From the NCBI GenBank assembly GCA_000729835.1, contig JFHB01000282.1, positions 1-31,233 on the forward strand: a stretch of 31,233 bases of DNA, in the 5' to 3' direction. Source of the stretch: Atkinsonella hypoxylon (Eukaryota; Ascomycota; Sordariomycetes; Hypocreales; Clavicipitaceae). Positions 11,974 to 22,220 of the stretch are shown piece by piece. Both the position numbers and the translations under genes were made by a program. The notes under the pieces are model-generated. The model was not told where the DNA came from. It did no database searches and saw only the letters and a list, made by a program, of their open reading frames with translations. Within the stretch, counting starts at the first letter, position 1. Every line of letters starts with the position of its first letter.

Positions 11974-12670
11974 TTAGAGCAGGATTGGGTGGCAGGCAAA
12001 CATTTTCAACGTTCCTCCTTGATATATTGATGAGATAGTGTATGTAAAGGAACCGTCATTAGCCTGCTTAAATCCCTTAAAGTTGTCGTTAGAGAACCGA
12101 GATGGCGAAAGCGATGGCCTAGGCTGAGCCATTCCACGTAAGATCTCTTCAATGTTGTCAGGCTCTGGTGGGAAGGTGCCATCACGGTACTCGTAGCCAT
12201 CAGGAAATATATTGTGATCAATGACGTGCTGCTGGAACGCTCGATCGTACGGCCCGGCGCTCCTCTTGCTTCTTGACGGGCGACTGGGATCCCCTCTTCC
12301 TGCGCCCAAGGCTGGATTGGCTAGAACTCATTGTGCTGCACAAGGCTAGCGGATTTTTTGACACTCCTGGCTGTTAGCACCAAGCGCCCGCCGTGTCTGG
12401 CGAACCGCCCGAGACCCAATATCTGGCTGGTCGTACTAGGTGTTCGAGAACGACTTGCACGAATCAACTGGTTCCGACGATCTGGAAAGGCCGTCCCAGA
12501 ATTCTGCAGGCGGGACAAAAACATTGTCGCGTTTGTGCTTCTTCGGCTAGCGAGGGCAAATCTGCTGAGCCTCCTCCTCGCTTTCGTCTAAAGATACCAT
12601 CGCGCGCCAACCCGGTTCCGGGCGAGAGCTTGCAAGAGCAAAAGCTCTTGTATGGGAGTGCAGACACGGT
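11974..12670 (-). pseudogene. broken copy of a fungal DUF7924-like gene
   Basis: Family motifs known to me from full-length fungal proteins appear in order but in different frames. PPAEFWDGLS (near 12500) is followed after a small deletion by DRRNQ, then RFARHGG (near 12400), then in another frame MSSSQSSLGRRKRG starting at 12331, then after another shift GPYDRAFQQHVIDHNIFP with PRPSLSPSRFS (12090-12240). The last segment runs directly into YTISSIYQGGTLKMF, a motif that in intact members sits far downstream, so the central domain (on the order of 150 residues, from memory) is missing. A stop follows at 11974. At least three frame breaks plus the internal deletion show that it is not functional. 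The family assignment is from memory and moderately sure; the function of the intact family is unknown to me. Confidence 0.7.
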
Positions 12671-13534
12671 GATAGAACTCTACACAAGACTTAGAACCGT
12701 CATGGAATCGATGACAAGCTAGTCAGTGTCTCCAGGGATCATGCTGGCGCGCGATGGTAGTCGGCGTTTTAGACCTTTCAATGTCGCAAGCCGGCACTAT
12801 TGGAATTCTAGCGATGGCACCCTTGAATGCTCGCCGCGAGGCCAAAAGGATGCGATGAGCTCATCCTTTTCATGTTGCTGGAGGCGAGATGAAGAAGAGC
12901 ACTCCTAAACCGCGGTGGTCATGTTGGATAGAGATGGGTTGTTGATAGGCGGACAGGGCAGCCCCACACCACGCCTGGATCCCCACCAGTTCCGTCCCCA
13001 AAGCGGAAGGCCCCAACGTCTACTTCAAGTTGCACACAACTCCAAATCAGCGTCTTGCAACACGAAAAGTAATTAATTTCTTGACAGGATCCCGACTGCC
13101 ACCATAAACAGCACAAGTTGATTATCCATATTAAGACAGCCCCCATTGGAGCATGCAACGTCCGATACTAAACTTGTTCAGTTGTCTTTTTCGCCCGAAT
13201 CTGAAGCGGAGACGGTATCCATCCCGTTACGGTCATCACATGAGCTAGCTATACAGTCGTACCGGTCATCCCGAAGCGCAGTGCCAGCAAATCCGGTCCA
13301 AGGATTAGTTATAAAAGCATTGTAAACCAGGTCAAGCATGAAGACACGACTTATAGAAGGCAAACCCTCGTCGTCGGCAACATTCCGCCATGTAAATCCT
13401 ACATGATTTTACAGAATACACAAGAGGGACGCTTTATCACAATACGCCCAACGTTTGATTAGTTGATTCTATCCACGTAAATTAGATTTGTAGATTCATT
13501 CAAGGGTTGTATTTGTATTGTAGTTTTCTCTTCC
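12671..13534. other. intergenic, no supported gene
   Basis: Between the pseudogene and the GH43 promoter I see no convincing gene. A minus-strand frame at 13178-13363 ends near a Cys-containing hydrophilic stretch, but it is short, has no recognised motif and could be chance or a fragment. A perfect short hairpin, CAAGAGC with GCTCTTG around an AAAA loop, lies just inside the left neighbour near 12632-12649. Confidence 0.4.
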
Positions 13535-13541
13535 GGCTAAA
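13535..13541 (+). promoter_or_regulatory. possible XlnR/Xyr1 site (GGCTAAA) upstream of GH43
   Basis: The heptamer GGCTAAA is the classical binding sequence of the fungal xylanolytic activator XlnR/Xyr1. It lies about 103 bp before the first ATG of the GH43 gene. A TATA-like CTATATAG lies at about 13583-13590, between it and the ATG. The motif is short and one copy can arise by chance, so the call rests on the position before a plant-polysaccharide hydrolase. Confidence 0.35.
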
Positions 13542-13643
13542 TGACAGCTGACTCGCCAAACTTTAAATGTAAGTCAATCCAGCTATATAGTTGCCCGACC
13601 TCGCTATTGCCCAGATCTAGGTATTTGCACGAGAGAAAATTAG

Positions 13644-15179
13644 ATGGTCACCGTGCTTCAAATGATGTCGAGCCAATTTGTAGCTCTGGCGCTATTGTGG
13701 CAAGGAGTGAGTTGTCAACTTTCCGTCATCTCCCACGGGAATCCAATCATTTCCGACGGAAGTTACTATACGGCCGACCCTGGTCCCATCGTGGTAGATG
13801 GCTCACTCTACATCATAACCGGTCAGGACTCTGCACCGGCAGACGACAATGATTTTATAATGAACAATTGGCTCCTGCTAGCTTCCGAGAAAGCTGAGCC
13901 AGCAGGTGGGAAATGGACCCTGTATCCAAACTTCGCATCGCCACATGGCATCTTCAACTGGGCTGCCAAAGGCTCCGCCTATGCGTCGCAAATCGTCGCG
14001 GGTCCGGACGGTCACTTCTACATGTACGCCCCCGTGGCACAGGCGAATTCGAAAAGCTCTGACCCGTTCGGAATCGGGGTTGCGAGAGCCAACAAGATCA
14101 CTGGTCCCTATACCGATCACCATCCTCTTGGGCCCATCGTCTCTCAGAGATACCCTCCTCCCGGAAACGACATTCAAAACATTGATCCAACAGTTCTTGT
14201 GGATAATGGAAGAGCGTACATGTATTGGGGAACATTCGGCGAGCTTCGCGGCGTTGAGCTTAACCCCAAGGACATGTCCACATTTGTTAGCAAAATTGTC
14301 AAGGTCGACACGCTCGCTGGATTTTTCGAAGCTCCGTGGCTCATGAAGCGCGGTCAAACGTACTATATGCTCTATGCCAGCAACGCCATCGGGCCTGAGT
14401 GCACCCCGACGTCCTACCATGCCTGTATTGCTTATGGCACAGCAAGCAAACCACTAGGCCCTTGGACGTATCGAGGTGTCATTCTCGGCATCGTGTCTTC
14501 GACTACCTCGCATCCCGGTGCTGTGTTGTTTCGCGGCAAGTGGTACCTTGTTTACCACACTGCGGACGCAGTCGGTGGTGGAAACTTCCGTCGTAGTGTC
14601 GCGTTCGATCGGATGGTCTTTGATGATGCTGCTTCGCCTCCCCGTATTCAGCCTGTGCGAATCACTCGTCAAGCACAGCCGGCCACTAGGGCAACTGACC
14701 AGCGACAACAGATTGCCGATGCATCCTCTGTGCCCGTCTGTCCCGTTCAATACTGGATCGAAGCCATCCACGACCAAAAGATTCCCGCTAATCCACTGCC
14801 GCCCGAGTATTGGTGCACGTACAATGGTCGACACAGCCCGGTAAAAAGCACAATAACGTATACCTGGAAGAATGTGCAAAGTCTGAATGGAGCTGCCATG
14901 AGCTTCTTTGCTGATCACGATGCAGGAGAGGTCGAGGGCGTGGCGCCGCCGGTGTCGTGGTTTGTAGAGTACCAGAAAGCAGACGGTAGCTGGACTGCGG
15001 TTCATGATTTGAATACCTACTCCACAAAGATCACGGATACACCGGCGACAACTAGATTCAATGCTGTCAACACCAGGGGTCTTCGTGCGACACTCATTGC
15101 GCCCTCCAATGGCACGTTCACTGCCGGGGTTGGTGTCAAGGAGTGGATCGTGTACGCGACAACGAAGAAAGTTGTTTAA
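13644..15179 (+). CDS. secreted GH43-family glycoside hydrolase
   Basis: Predicted extracellular five-bladed beta-propeller enzyme of family GH43, whose members are mostly beta-xylosidases, arabinofuranosidases and arabinanases acting on hemicellulose and pectin side chains by inversion. Single exon, 511 codons. The N-terminus is a signal peptide with a hydrophobic core FVALALLW ending near GVSC; ATGs at codons 1, 7 and 8 would all keep it. The three acidic catalytic positions are visible: the base in TADPGPIVVDG (D45), the pKa-modulating Asp in NIDPTVLVDNG (D181) and the acid in FFEAPWL (E229). A conserved SHPGAVLFRGKWYLVYH segment (290-305) fits the late propeller blade. Residues of about 365-505 form a separate beta-rich C-terminal domain containing paired Cys and ending in VGVKEWIVYA, which I cannot name. 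Substrate cannot be assigned from sequence alone. A possible XlnR site and a TATA-like element lie upstream. Confidence 0.92.
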   Translation: MVTVLQMMSSQFVALALLWQGVSCQLSVISHGNPIISDGSYYTADPGPIVVDGSLYIITGQDSAPADDNDFIMNNWLLLASEKAEPAGGKWTLYPNFASPHGIFNWAAKGSAYASQIVAGPDGHFYMYAPVAQANSKSSDPFGIGVARANKITGPYTDHHPLGPIVSQRYPPPGNDIQNIDPTVLVDNGRAYMYWGTFGELRGVELNPKDMSTFVSKIVKVDTLAGFFEAPWLMKRGQTYYMLYASNAIGPECTPTSYHACIAYGTASKPLGPWTYRGVILGIVSSTTSHPGAVLFRGKWYLVYHTADAVGGGNFRRSVAFDRMVFDDAASPPRIQPVRITRQAQPATRATDQRQQIADASSVPVCPVQYWIEAIHDQKIPANPLPPEYWCTYNGRHSPVKSTITYTWKNVQSLNGAAMSFFADHDAGEVEGVAPPVSWFVEYQKADGSWTAVHDLNTYSTKITDTPATTRFNAVNTRGLRATLIAPSNGTFTAGVGVKEWIVYATTKKVV

Positions 15180-17571
15180 GTCGAGTCCGGCCCGTCGTGG
15201 AAAGGTTGATTACACAACGAGTTTGGAAACGAAGTTCCAGCTTGTGTTGCTGGCAGGCGCGAATCGGAATGAATTTGGTCTGGGCTGGTATTCCGTATAG
15301 AGAGATAGTCCGTTTGAGAAGCAGCTGGCTATCCTGGAGCGTCCTCCCATGGGCATAGCTCGCACCACCTGACAATGAAGAACGCAAATGCTGAATCAGT
15401 AAAGTAATCCATGATGGAAGATGAAACGAGCTGGATGCGAATCAATCATAGGATTTGTTGTTCCCACTGCCGAGCATAAGGACTCTCTACGGAGTACCAG
15501 TGCTTTTGATCACCGGGTTTGCCGATTGTAGAAAACGAGTCATGTCCGATTGCTCTGTTATGAGCTACCGGCATGCTGATTCGTACATGCCTCTGAGTAA
15601 GAGGAATAATAGTAAATGGTCAGGATTGGCACGCCAAATGCGTAGCCAACGACAATCTCTAGTTATCAACCGACACTCCGAAAACGCTAATATGTGACCC
15701 AAAGGCATTACGTCATCATGATGGATGGGCTCATTCCAAGACACTCATTAGCAACAGCGTCAGCTTCTTGTAGGCTTGCGACTTCATGGACATACACCAA
15801 GCACGTTCTTGACTTCTACTTGGACGGCAATGGCGGAACCGCCGAGTTCTGTGCAAGTGGCTATGATCGAGGTCAAAAATGCCCACCAGGAGAGTAAATT
15901 GCTATCGCCATCTATTCCGTATTCCTTCCTATTCCGTATTTGCGCAGCAGAAAATTGCTATCCGCGCGGCTACTCCACTTCTGGGTCCCCTTTTAGGCAG
16001 CTGCCCCTCGATTTCATTCATACTTGTTTGTCTCCATAACCACCCACACACGAAATTCACATGAAAGAGCATAACTAGAATCTATGGAGGGAGATATGGA
16101 GATCGCCAAGAGATTGGATAAAAGCTCTCTTTCACATGTATGGCATTATTTCTCTCTTTTATTCCCACTTCTTATCTAGAATTACAGAAATTACTACTAT
16201 TGAGTTATGGTCTAAGGCTTCGGCCTTCTGAGTGCGTGCGTTTGTGATTGGTTTCATTGTTGAGATGCTTGGACCTCACGTCTGAGTGGTATGCAGTCAT
16301 CCGCGATGGGCTCCTTGTATTGCTGGGATGAGAAATGCAGCTATAGCGGTAGCCTCTATTGCAGCTGAAGGCCTAGAGTAAGTAACTGTCTGACTAGTCT
16401 GAAACCCGGTGTCTTGGCCAGCTGCAGAATTAAAGTCCGTGTGCCCGTGACACCCGCCCATCTTGGCTTCACACACCGGAACTGGATGATCGGGTAGATG
16501 TGCTAGGCCAATAAAGGCTAGCGTCAAGCCCGGCGCCAACCACTTTTTCTCTCAACTCACGTGCCCCGTTCGCCCTGCAGTTCGGCTGCAGCAACGAACC
16601 GAACCATTGCTCATGCAGCAACTCAAACCCAAACCCGGAATGTGGCACCTCTACGTACTGATACCAAAATACGAGCAAATTGCCAGAGCCAATTCTGGGC
16701 CTGAAGTCCGTACTTCCCGCCCATCTTGCTGATAACTTACTCGTAGTCTAGTGCACAGTTGCTGAGCACGCCATAGGGAAAGCGTAGACTTGAAGATAAC
16801 CTAGATCCCTGCGGTGTCCCATCCCATTGGAAGGTAATTTAGTCATATTACCATCACAACTGTCCCCGCACTAACTAGTGTACAAGTGTATAATTCGCCC
16901 AGGAACTTGCCGGTGCCCACGGTGGTACTTAGCAAGGTCAATGCTTTGATACTCACTTCATTTCCAGAAAGCAATTCTGAACATGTAATCGAAACGCCTT
17001 GCAACGCGAGTCATAATTAATATCATTAGCTAGTAGGAAATAGCATCAAAAGCAACTGCAAAAGAACACCACATCTAAACACCCGTCATCCTGGGTCATT
17101 CGCAAAATGGCCTCGAATTCATCCTGTACATAACTAAAAGATAAGCAGCCAGTGCATCTCTCAGCTAGAGCCCCTCAGCTCCATAGCTACCAAACGATCA
17201 GAAACCCGACAATTGGAGGGAAGCTAATAAGTTCTATGCCAAACCGTCCATCACTCGAAAGCTGATGAGGATTCTCTCATCGCCGGCTATGCCGCTCTGT
17301 CGTCTTTACTCTATCGCTGTCTCTGCTCTCTTTAAATTATCCCGAAGTTGCATTAAACCGTTTTGAGACATCAATTAGATTCTTCGTCTCCCCACGTCAT
17401 AATTTCCCGTCCCTGAATAATCATACTTCAAAGCGCAGTTCCGAAAAGTCGGAATCGCATATAACTGAGGCAACCTACTTTTTTTTTTTGCAATCGTCCG
17501 ATCTACGTCATAAAGTAAAACCTAGCTTACAGCCCTGTCGTAAGGTGCCTTTTCTCCAAGAGAACAGTCAA
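15180..17571. other. intergenic, no supported gene
   Basis: The left end should hold the GH43 3' UTR and the right end the 3' UTR of UDP-galactopyranose mutase; the two genes converge here. TACGGAGTA occurs at 15488-15496, and TATTCCGTAT-like sequences recur twice near 15915-15945. A T9-T10 run lies near 17480. Small open frames on both strands (for example 15694-15897 plus and 16297-16539 minus) show no recognisable protein features. No tRNA-like cloverleaf was found by eye. Confidence 0.5.
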
Positions 17572-19547
17572 CTATTTGACCTCTTTAGTGGACGTGCGGC
17601 TGTGGTCACCGCTGGCGGAGACCTTGGACGAAACGCGCTCGCGGATGGGCAGGTCAGTGCCATTGGTTCCATTGAGTTGAGCAGAGCTGGCAAAGTTGAA
17701 AGACTGTGCAAGACGTCGTTCAGTGTTCTTGCGAGTATTGACAAAGTCGGGGTAGTTGAGAGTTAACTCAACACCGCCATTGACAATATTGTCAACAGCC
17801 TCCACGCCAAGCATGAACGAGTGGTCCTGGTTACCAATCTCATATCGCCAGCTGCCGAATCGGCCGCGGGAGTAAATTCCCATATCCTGAAGCTTAGGCA
17901 ACAGCTGCTTGAGGACACCCTCACGCTCCAGCGTGGGAGTAGGGTAGCCGTGATCGAAGGCACGGTGGTAAGTGGAGACAATCTCGTCCTCAGGCTTCAG
18001 CATCTGGGTGTTGATGAGACCTTGGATGCTGTCCTTGAGCAAGTTCTTGACGTCGACAGGCTTCATAGAAGACTGAGAAACTTCCAGCATGATGGACCAG
18101 TAAGGACCCTCCTTAGCTTCTGAGGAAGTCTTGGTGCCGTCAGCCTTGTACAAGGTAGGCAGCTTGACATCAGCCTGGGGCTGGTTGTAAGGGGAATAGT
18201 TGGAAAAGATGGTGGCACGGTAGAAGGGGCAGTTATCCTCGGGGAAGTACAGCTGGTGTTTAAAACCAATTAGCCCGTGTCCTTTGTCCTTCATCGAGTG
18301 CAAACAAAAGTCTACCAACTTACCCAGCACTTGTCACCGATGCGCTCGGGGCGCTCGCCGCGGATACCAACACCAACGACGTGAGTGGTGCTGTAAAAGA
18401 GCCCTTTGGCCAAGTTCTGAAGCTCCTGGTTGCCCATCTTCTCAGCGAGCTGGTCAACAGCCATGGTGCTGACAAGCTTGCCATAGCCAATGGTGGTGCC
18501 GTCGGCGAAGTGGACAATTTTCTGCTCGGCGTCAATCTTGGTGACCTCACCCTGCCTGCCGAAGCGCATTTTCTCCTTGGGCAGGGTGTCGGCGACGGCG
18601 GTCCAGATGCCACCCGTACCATCACGAGCGGGAAATCGGAAGGTAGCGTTGGGTCCCCAGTTGCCGGCAACCTTGTTGAGGATGACGTTCCTGGTGAGCA
18701 TCTTGACGTCGGGGGCGGCGACACGCTCGCCAAGCCACTCGCACTGCATCCTGGTTGTAGGAACTGCCCAGACCTTGTAGTTGTAGGGACGCATGAACTG
18801 GTCGGCAATACCCTGGCCCAAAAATCGCAGAATCCATTGGTCAAAGTCCTTGGGCTTTGTGTTGGCTACGCGGCACTCCATGGCAGCGTCAATAATACCC
18901 TCAATAGCCTTCACCTGGTCCTCTTTGGGCAGCATGGAAATATTGTTCTGGAAAGGGTAGGGAACCCAGACGCCCTTGTAACGTATATAGGAGATGCGCT
19001 GGTGAGTGTACCAGTCTTCCTCTTTTGGGAGCGCCTCATCAAGGCAGTCATCAAAGTATTGGTAGTGGGAGAAGATGACGTGGCCGCCTACATCGTACAA
19101 CTGTTGATGATTTCCTGTTAGCCATTATGCCAAAAAATTTCCGCCAAAACTGTAGTAGCTAGGTATCCTAAGCAAACTAGCGTTTGGGGCAGAAGAGCAC
19201 TTACGAAGCCCTCATCAGTGGTATCGGTGCCGGCAAGACCACCAGGCTTGTCTGAAGAGTCGACAATGAGCCATGAAGGGCCATTCTGTTATGGAAAATG
19301 TATCAGCGATAGATTGTTACGGCGTATTAGGACAGGAACAGCGCGGTGGCGAGGGGCTCACAATCTGATTGAGTCGCTTGGCAGCACCAAGACCAGTAGG
19401 TCCCATGCCAATGACGAGAACGTCAACATTGCTAAGGGAGGATTGGTTCATTAGTTTCAAGTTTCGCACGCCAATGGTCCCCTAGAATCGCTCGCTGAAC
19501 CAGGAGACGCAGATTTGCAATAGAGCAGCTCACAGATCGGCACCCAT
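17572..19547 (-). CDS. glfA: UDP-galactopyranose mutase
   Basis: Flavoenzyme that interconverts UDP-galactopyranose and UDP-galactofuranose, the donor for galactofuranose in fungal cell-wall galactomannan, glycoproteins and sphingolipids; cytosolic. Five exons: 19547-19534, 19431-19362, 19285-19205, 19100-18324 and 18252-17572, giving 540 aa; all junctions stay in frame. The product starts MGADLNVDVLVIGMGPTGLG with the FAD dinucleotide motif GxGxxG at 13-18. GGLAGT and the YDVGGHVIFSHY loop (57-68) follow, then RPYNYKVWAVPTTRMQCEW, NWGPNATFRFPARDGTGG, GERPERIGDKCW and LYFPEDNCPFYRATIFSNYS. These match eukaryotic UGM throughout. The C-terminus after NYPDFVNTRKNTERRL is a tail rich in Ser, Thr and Asn, making the protein about 30 residues longer than the 510-residue Aspergillus enzyme as I recall it. 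The first exon codes for only four complete residues. Introns are 102, 76, 104 and 71 nt. Identity is near certain; only the first exon is less sure. Confidence 0.96.
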
Positions 19548-19950
19548 GGTGGGGAGTGTCGTGGGAGGCGACTAAAGATGCGTGGCGGCGAAAGATAGGA
19601 AGCGATAAAAAACCGAAATAACTAGTCCGTGTATGCGAGAAAGTCGTCGTCGACAGCTTGACACTGAGCTGCAAATCAAGCACAGAGAGATATGGTGTAC
19701 GGGGCAGAGAAGAGTTACAGCTCGCGAAGCAGGCGCGTGGAAATGGAAGAGGATGTTGCAACACCGAGTACATGCTGTAGAAAAGTTTCCCACGGTGTAA
19801 TACTCAAGACTCCTTTGAGATTGAGGGGCTAAAATTATTCTGGGTCCCAGGGGAAAGGGGTTCTAGCGACCAGGGTGGACAGGGAGGCAAGGGGTTGGTC
19901 AATTTATCCCGACCCTTGTCGATCCTCGGTCAACCCTCGTTGCCCCACGC

Positions 19951-19994
19951 GAGGGACATGGAGGACATGGAGGGACATGGAAAGACATGGAGGA
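19951..19994 (+). repeat. short tandem repeat, GACATGGA units
   Basis: Four near-identical 9-10 bp units sharing GACATGGA follow one another, with single-base spacing changes. They lie about 400 bp upstream of the UDP-galactopyranose mutase start codon, probably within or near its promoter. No known factor site is recognised in the unit. Confidence 0.7.
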
Positions 19995-22160
19995 ACTCTC
20001 ACCTACTACCGTGGGTAGGGGGAGGATAGGTACCGTACCCGGCACCTGCCTATTACTCCGTGCCTACCTACCTACCTAGGTAGTTTGCGCTTCTGTGTCC
20101 CCTCGGCTGGTCCGTGGTAGCAGAATGTGGGAATACCAAAAATTTCCCTTCTTTTATTCCAATATCAAGCAAGCCGGCCCTGATGTGTAACAGTTGGCAT
20201 AGAATAACCTGGTGTCTGGTTCGTCGGAGAGTACGCCTTCGTCTCGATCTTACTCCTGATTATCCTGTTATTTTATTGTTGTATTTTAGATTTTCGGCGG
20301 CCCCTCGAAGCGGAACCACTACTCGTGCCACGCCCAGCGCAACATTCCTGAAAGACATACGGAATACATACGGTAGTTACCTAGGTACCTAGGTAGTTAC
20401 CCCCGTGCGTTTGACACGATAGGCAGGCGATCTCATTGGCCCATCTGGCACTAAACGGCCTACGGAGCACTTCAAGTGGATACATACATACATTGAGCCA
20501 GCAGCTTTTTGGCTGCCATACTCCGTACATGCCTCCTACTCCTAGCCTTGTCACATTTTAAGATTTGCGGCCTAATTAATTGATCATATCCGCAGTATCG
20601 TCCAATCAAGGGTTCGGGTAATAGCGTTATGCACAGGATACAGCAGTCTATGGAGCAGCCCCATATCTAAATGTTCGATTCCGTGCCTAATCAGAATATC
20701 TGCTTGTTTCGCAAAACGCGACTTTTTCACAGCAGACCTGGTGTCTTATCTCCAAATGAAACGAAAAATTCGGCTATCGACCGTTCGTTTTCCGATGCCA
20801 ATGTCTGGATCAATGACTTGCATGCATGTCCCTCTCGTCACTGTTCCATTTTTGAACTTGGTCGCGGGCCAGAGATGCAAACTTGCCAGGATGCAACCCA
20901 GGTACGTAATGTGATAAGAACAATGTTGTACAGCAAGCTGCGTTCCATTGATTCCACACTACGTCCGGGGGGCCCAGCAAGATTAGCTGCTTACGTGCCA
21001 GGGGTGGTGTTGTTCGTAATTTCCTGCGCTAAGGCTTAAGGCTTGCCGGCGCCATCGTCATGATCGGACAACGACCCGTTGCAGTCGCTCATGTTCCGAA
21101 TAGGAAGAAACAAGATAACGGTGCCGGATGTCAATCATGCCAATCGCCTCAGTGGCCGACCTTGGCATGGGCAACATGGTCGCATGGCCCACTGCACATT
21201 CGGCGATCTTACCTGTGGCAAAGCTTACAAATTGTTGTCGCTCGTTGCATGTGTAGTCTTAGTCTTGATTACGGGGAGGCGGGTGTAATACCTTGCTTGG
21301 GCTGAATGCGAGAATATTGATTGAACCTACCGTCCTACGCAGTATCCTTACGCGGGATGTCCACTCTATTCTATGGTGGAGGACTGTTGGATGGGGTCAA
21401 CTTGATGGCCTTTTCTTCTTCGTGACGGTCCTCCCTCCCGATGCATATCAAAAGCATCGATTGATAAAAACCAAAGGCTCCCTTCCCTTGCACACGACCA
21501 ATTCTCGCTTTATTCCCGCTTGTGGCCAATACGTGCAGTGTAACCTCCGCGGTACGGTTCTACCAGATCTATCCGACGAAATGTACCGCCCATCGTTGAC
21601 TAGCAAACAATGAACCACACAATCATCGAGTGAGCACAGCGGCGTATCGCTTAAATCTTCAGGGGAAGATCTCCTGTGTTTTACCCACGAAGTACACTAG
21701 CCAGATGTCCTCGTGAAAGCTTCTCCGTGCCAGGATTTCACCACTTCAGAATCCTGAAACAATGGCAAATTAAGATCGACTTTTTGTGCTGTCTGATCTG
21801 GGTGGGTTACTGTCACCCCCCCCCCCTCCCTCCCTCCAAGGTACCGAAGCCAACCAGACAGATTAGTGGATGATGGAATGACCTCCTACCATGGTAGATT
21901 GGCCGCACCAATACTCCCTCCGTTGGTATGTGCGTTGCAATCACAGTGGGCTCATCCGTTGTTCAACAGAAATGGCGAATTCCTACTGACCAAAGACGTG
22001 GCCGCCGCGTCAACTGCAGCGGGCAGAGATAGCAAACCACATTGCAGATCGCGTCTCTGCCGCGTAATTCATTACGATGCAGTACGAAGTACCAGACAGT
22101 GTAGAGCGCACTTTGCACTTGCACTGCACCACTAGGTAGTGGGCCGCAGAGCGGATTTCC

Positions 22161-22220
22161 TCTTAGGGGCTCTTAGGGGCTCTTAGGGGCTCTTAGGGGC
22201 TCTTAGGGGCTCTTAGGGGC
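22161..22220 (+). repeat. perfect six-copy decamer array (TCTTAGGGGC)n
   Basis: Six exact copies of the ten-base unit lie end to end with no mismatch, and the array breaks cleanly at 22221. Each unit contains TTAGGG, the fungal telomere hexamer, and AGGGG, the stress response element core bound by Msn2/4-type zinc-finger factors. At a 10-bp period, every copy faces nearly the same side of the helix. Perfect identity in otherwise degenerate intergenic DNA suggests recent expansion. Whether it does anything is unknown. Confidence 0.9.

Noticed and set aside
13178..13363. 61-codon minus-strand frame, possible fragment of a larger protein
   Set aside because: Too short, no family recognised and no supporting neighbour exon found.
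13878..14420. 180-codon minus-strand frame opposite the GH43 gene
   Set aside because: Antisense to a clear GH43 catalytic domain, with no recognisable product.
18381..19121. 246-codon plus-strand frame opposite UDP-galactopyranose mutase
   Set aside because: Antisense shadow of the large exon 4, whose own frame matches a well-known enzyme.
20672..20690. GTTCGATTC resembling a tRNA T-loop
   Set aside because: Flanking bases do not form a T stem, and no acceptor, D or anticodon arms are visible.
20671..21039. 122-codon plus-strand frame in the gene desert
   Set aside because: No motif, random-looking composition and no splice-linked extension seen.
22161..22220. Decamer array as an internal telomere or CRISPR-like array
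   Set aside because: Units are TCTTAGGGGC rather than pure TTAGGG, there are no spacers, and the host is a fungus.
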